This document shows, one piece after another, positions 60,997 through 64,000 of a stretch of 64,000 nt of DNA (position 1 is its first letter; each line of letters begins with the position of its first letter). The position numbers and the translations under genes are program-made. Source of the stretch: Chitinophaga sancti. Its GTDB lineage: Bacteria > Bacteroidota > Bacteroidia > Chitinophagales > Chitinophagaceae. The notes below the pieces were generated by a model. That model saw only the letters and a list, made by a program, of their open reading frames with translations, made no database searches and was not told the DNA's origin. The stretch covers positions 3,312,001-3,376,000 of the forward strand of contig NZ_CP139247.1 in the NCBI RefSeq assembly GCF_034087045.1, read 5' to 3'.

Positions 60997-63564
60997 TTAT
61001 TGTACAAGGATTTCGTCAGTGAATAACCACGAAGTGGACCCGACAAACAGGTATCCTTCCGGTATGGCACCAAAGGCCTTGCCTGTTATCCGCACATATC
61101 TTGCATTTCCCTTCACCGGTATGCTAAACTGTTGTAAATAAGGCTCTCCCCGCACATTCCTGGTGTTATATACCTTACCTGCCAGTTTATATTTCTTCCC
61201 ATCCCTGGATGTATATACCGCCACTTCTTTTGGCAGGAAAATGCCACTGTTAGGATCACAGAGAAAACTGGCGATCACTCTTTTCATAGGTGTGGTATTA
61301 CCCATGTCTACAGTAGCATCCAGATCTTTGCCATTAAATCCCAGCCATTTACCACATTTGAAAGCCGTAGTGCCCATGTTGCCATCGGTGAGCGTACTAT
61401 CGCCAGCCGCTGCATACTGAGGCGCAAAAGGTTGTGCAATGGTCACTTTCCTGCCCAAAGCCAGGTTTACAGGCACAAAAGTATTGGAGCCTGCTATCTG
61501 TTTGCCATGGTCAAAAATACCCGCCGAAATAGTGCCGGCTGCATGCATTGCCACTGGCTTTGTATACAAAGGTGACTGTGCATCCGGCAATTGATTGATG
61601 GCATACCGGATCTCTTTATTGGAATTAGTATTGATGTTCACCGTGGCCGTCCGGTCGTCATTTATCTTATAAGTGATCACCGGGTCAGGACTGGCTGTGA
61701 ACAGATCAAACCATGCGGTACCCTGCTCTATCAGTTCCAACGTCAAAATAGCCGTGGTAGAAGATACCGGTGCCTGAAAAGTGAAATTGTATGCTTCCCA
61801 CTCAGGTGTGAGTGTATACGTATGATCCTGTTCCATGGCATCAATAGTCATGCGGAACGTGGGCATATGTTCCTGTGCTTTGGCTTTGGCCCGGATAGAT
61901 ACGGTATAGCTGTTACCTTTCGTCATCACCATCGGTATCAGCCTGATTTTATTGCCACCACTGTCTACCGGTGTGATCAGTCGCAGACTAAACATACCAT
62001 CTGCATGCTGACGGGGATCTACAAAAAATGAAGCGCCTACATCCGCTTTACGATGACTGGTGCTGGTCACATTGCTACCTATCGGCAACCCTGGACTCAC
62101 AATCTTCTCAAAGCTGGGATTCAGGGTCATGTTATCTGCAGGAATGGCCGATAAGGTATCCTTAAGAATTAAATATACCCTTGTGCCATATGCATCAATG
62201 ATATCATGCACAACCCCATTTTCCAAAGCGACCTCCCTGTTTTCAAACCAGCATCGTGCAGTTGCATTCTCCTGCAAGGAAGTAGTCAGGGTATATGCTT
62301 TGGGTTTATTCTCATTATTCACCGCAATCAGCAACGTATTTCCCTGATAACTGTATGCTTTCGTTAAGATCTTTGGATCATCTGCATGTATTGCAGGCGC
62401 CACATCAGCAGATAATAAAAAAGAGGTCATCTGTGCAGTTTCTACCGCCACATTGCTGGCGGCAGACCATGCAGAAACAGACTGTGGGTTCAGGTTGCCC
62501 GGTGCATGTACATAGTATTGAATACCCTTTGCACCTCCAATCAATCCCATATAGGTCATCAGTCTGATCTCCGCACCTGTCGGCTCCCTGTTCCACATTT
62601 CCTGACCGCCAAATGCCTGTGGCACCAGCCATACTGATTTTTCATACTGATAAGCAGTTGTATATTGGGTCAGGTCGTCCATCACCTTATCAGCAGGACC
62701 CGGAATAGGATAGGGGTCAGTCATCGCTATATCCATCGTGTTCCTGTAATCATTTGCTTTTTGCGGCATCATAAATACAATGGAAACAGGATGGTAAGGA
62801 TCCAGTTCGTGGATCAGCTGATACGCCGCTTCCAGTATAGCAGGTGGACGCCCCTGTCCATCCGGTTCGTCATTGATATAATAAGATAACAGCGCAGGAT
62901 GATCTTTGAATGCCAGCACTTCACTTTTTAATAAAGCGAGTTTTTCTTCCTCCGTTTTATCCAGCCCTTTATCGCCGTTATGCCCACTGCCTATGAGGGA
63001 GTTCACACCATACTGAACTTTCACACCTACCTGTGCACAACGGTCCATATAACCTTTACGTTCTGCCAGTCCTTCAGGCAGGTTGCCCTGGTATACACCG
63101 ATCATATTGAATCCATGTGTCACTTCTCTTTCAGGCAGATCGCCGGCAGGAACGCAATAAAATCCAAAGGGGAAAAAGGGCAATCCGTCGGCAATTAACC
63201 CGCCTGTAAGCTGGTCTATCTGTACAGCATTTGCTTTTGGTGCGAGTTTGACAATGTTAACGTCACCCTTCTGCACAGTAGCGCCATCTTTCTCCAATAC
63301 ATAATGCAAGGCAGTGGTACCCGTTGGTAATGCATCCAGGTTGAATTGAGTTGAAAGCCGCTGCCCTTCTGTTTTAGCAGTGATTGCCAGTTTTTCGTTG
63401 CGTAGCGATAAATTGAGTTTGTAATTCGCCTGATCGGGCAATATGCAAATGATACTGCCTTCTTTTTCAGTGAGATAATAATTGTACCTGGTAAAGACTT
63501 TGACCTGTGCATGTAATACCACCCCCCATATGCATAGGAGTGCACTCAGCATGACTTTCTTCAT
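60997..63564 (-). CDS. Secreted multidomain glycosidase-like protein with carbohydrate-binding C-terminus
   Basis: 855 residues with a signal peptide (GVVLHAQ). Residues about 130-420 look like a (beta/alpha)8 barrel: FFPFGFYCVP, LSYYINDEPDG with an acidic pair in the usual acid/base place, GGAKGIQYYVHAP late in the barrel. After that: a CenC-like beta-sandwich (about 485-640: NPSFEKIV...), a short chitobiase-C-like domain (about 640-700), and a C-terminal F5/8 type C-like domain (VAVYTSRDGKKYKLAGKVYN, ARYVRITGKAFG). It is probably a polysaccharide-degrading enzyme, GH42- or GH5-like in style; the family number is not fixed. Confidence 0.75.
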   Translation of the reverse strand: MKKVMLSALLCIWGVVLHAQVKVFTRYNYYLTEKEGSIICILPDQANYKLNLSLRNEKLAITAKTEGQRLSTQFNLDALPTGTTALHYVLEKDGATVQKGDVNIVKLAPKANAVQIDQLTGGLIADGLPFFPFGFYCVPAGDLPEREVTHGFNMIGVYQGNLPEGLAERKGYMDRCAQVGVKVQYGVNSLIGSGHNGDKGLDKTEEEKLALLKSEVLAFKDHPALLSYYINDEPDGQGRPPAILEAAYQLIHELDPYHPVSIVFMMPQKANDYRNTMDIAMTDPYPIPGPADKVMDDLTQYTTAYQYEKSVWLVPQAFGGQEMWNREPTGAEIRLMTYMGLIGGAKGIQYYVHAPGNLNPQSVSAWSAASNVAVETAQMTSFLLSADVAPAIHADDPKILTKAYSYQGNTLLIAVNNENKPKAYTLTTSLQENATARCWFENREVALENGVVHDIIDAYGTRVYLILKDTLSAIPADNMTLNPSFEKIVSPGLPIGSNVTSTSHRKADVGASFFVDPRQHADGMFSLRLITPVDSGGNKIRLIPMVMTKGNSYTVSIRAKAKAQEHMPTFRMTIDAMEQDHTYTLTPEWEAYNFTFQAPVSSTTAILTLELIEQGTAWFDLFTASPDPVITYKINDDRTATVNINTNSNKEIRYAINQLPDAQSPLYTKPVAMHAAGTISAGIFDHGKQIAGSNTFVPVNLALGRKVTIAQPFAPQYAAAGDSTLTDGNMGTTAFKCGKWLGFNGKDLDATVDMGNTTPMKRVIASFLCDPNSGIFLPKEVAVYTSRDGKKYKLAGKVYNTRNVRGEPYLQQFSIPVKGNARYVRITGKAFGAIPEGYLFVGSTSWLFTDEILVQ

Positions 63565-63622
63565 TGAGACCTGTTTTAATAATGTATGGGTAAAGTATAA
63601 AAAAGATGATGATAAAAAAACA

Positions 63623-63630
63623 TATTTTTG
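63623..63630 (+). promoter_or_regulatory. -7 box TATTTTTG before the last gene
   Basis: TAnnTTTG match ending 8 bp before the ATG at 63639, again a very short leader. Confidence 0.5.
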
Positions 63631-63638
63631 CTCCTCAT

Positions 63639-64000
63639 ATGAAATACATCTTCCTTACCTCATTATTACTGGTAGCTATGGCGCCCGCTATTGCGCAGAC
63701 AGCTGACAGATTAGATTTTCCCCTCTGGCAACTGGAACAAGGTACTTCCCTCTCTGTATATGCTGACAAGGCTTATATCCGTAGCACACCTTCGGTAAAG
63801 GGTACCATAGTAGACTCTTTATTGCCAGGTAGTAAAGTGGTAGCCGATTCAGTGATGACCGCATCTCCGCTTACTATGAAAGGGCTGACCGCTGCCTGGT
63901 TGAAAACGCACTATACTGCCGGGGGCAAAGAGGTGAAAGGATATATCTGGGTAGGCCTGCTCTCATTGGGTACATTTACAAAAGATGATGTCAGTTTCGT
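63639..64000 (+). CDS. Secreted SH3-like protein, 3' part cut off by window edge
   Basis: Read from the ATG at 63639; open to the window end (about 120 residues). Signal peptide MKYIFLTSLLLVAMAPAIAQ. Residues about 35-110 look like a bacterial SH3 domain (VYADKAYIRSTPSVKGTIVD, then LPGSKVVADS and GYIWVGLL), which binds peptidoglycan or proteins in the cell envelope. The rest lies outside the window. It is divergent from the glycosidase-like gene at 60997. Confidence 0.75.
   Translation, partial: MKYIFLTSLLLVAMAPAIAQTADRLDFPLWQLEQGTSLSVYADKAYIRSTPSVKGTIVDSLLPGSKVVADSVMTASPLTMKGLTAAWLKTHYTAGGKEVKGYIWVGLLSLGTFTKDDVSF

Overview
The window looks like chromosome of a Bacteroidota member close to Chitinophaga (Chitinophagaceae). 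The reasons are two SusC/SusD nutrient-uptake loci each with an ECF sigma factor and a FecR anti-sigma factor, a TonB receptor/DUF4249 pair, secreted glycoside hydrolases, and promoters with the Bacteroidota -7 box TAnnTTTG. The genus is inferred from gene style; no rRNA or tRNA gene was seen. There is no transposase, integrase, CRISPR array or phage gene.

Layout. 1-1087 (minus): Crp/Fnr regulator and a truncated zinc-type oxidoreductase. 1424-10221 (minus): ECF sigma, FecR, SusC with STN domain, SusD and an FAD-dependent oxidoreductase with a golvesin-like C-terminus, a complete sigma-controlled glycan locus. 10.2-12.4 kb: accessory pocket with palindromic hairpins, small genes, and a DUF6934-like gene followed by a 57-residue gene. 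12.7-14.8 kb: two polytopic membrane proteins. 15-17 kb: divergent GNAT/MocR pair around a long inverted repeat. 17-19.4 kb: GH29 fucosidase and polyprenyl synthase. 19.5-26.9 kb: second sigma/FecR/SusC/SusD locus ending in a glycerophosphodiesterase. 27-33 kb: DEAD-box helicase, GH2 enzyme, methyltransferase, DUF1028 protein. 33.1-33.7 kb: remnant of a GH43 gene interrupted by a 47-bp tandem array. 33.8-36.7 kb: QueD-like enzyme and class II ribonucleotide reductase. 37-46.4 kb: LytS/LytTR two-component system, TolC/adaptor/permease/ATPase exporter, TonB receptor with DUF4249 lipoprotein. 46.5-48.9 kb: cytochrome bd oxidase. 49-51.9 kb: SDR, AraC, TlpA-like and threonine synthase-like genes.

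The most unusual part is 52-58.9 kb (minus). Two genes 4 bp apart encode (i) a SusC-like outer-membrane barrel whose plug domain is almost entirely missing and (ii) a 1483-residue alpha-2-macroglobulin-like protein with an intact thioester motif and a complete SusC-type TonB plug domain sitting where the bait region normally lies. I read this as a split TonB-dependent receptor in which a macroglobulin carries the plug in trans. An array of about nine 21-22-bp repeats lies upstream of the operon.

The right end (59.2-64 kb) holds a secreted protein of unknown function, a multidomain secreted glycosidase-like protein and the start of a secreted SH3-like protein. Several genes have a -7 box only a few bases before the start codon, suggesting very short leaders.
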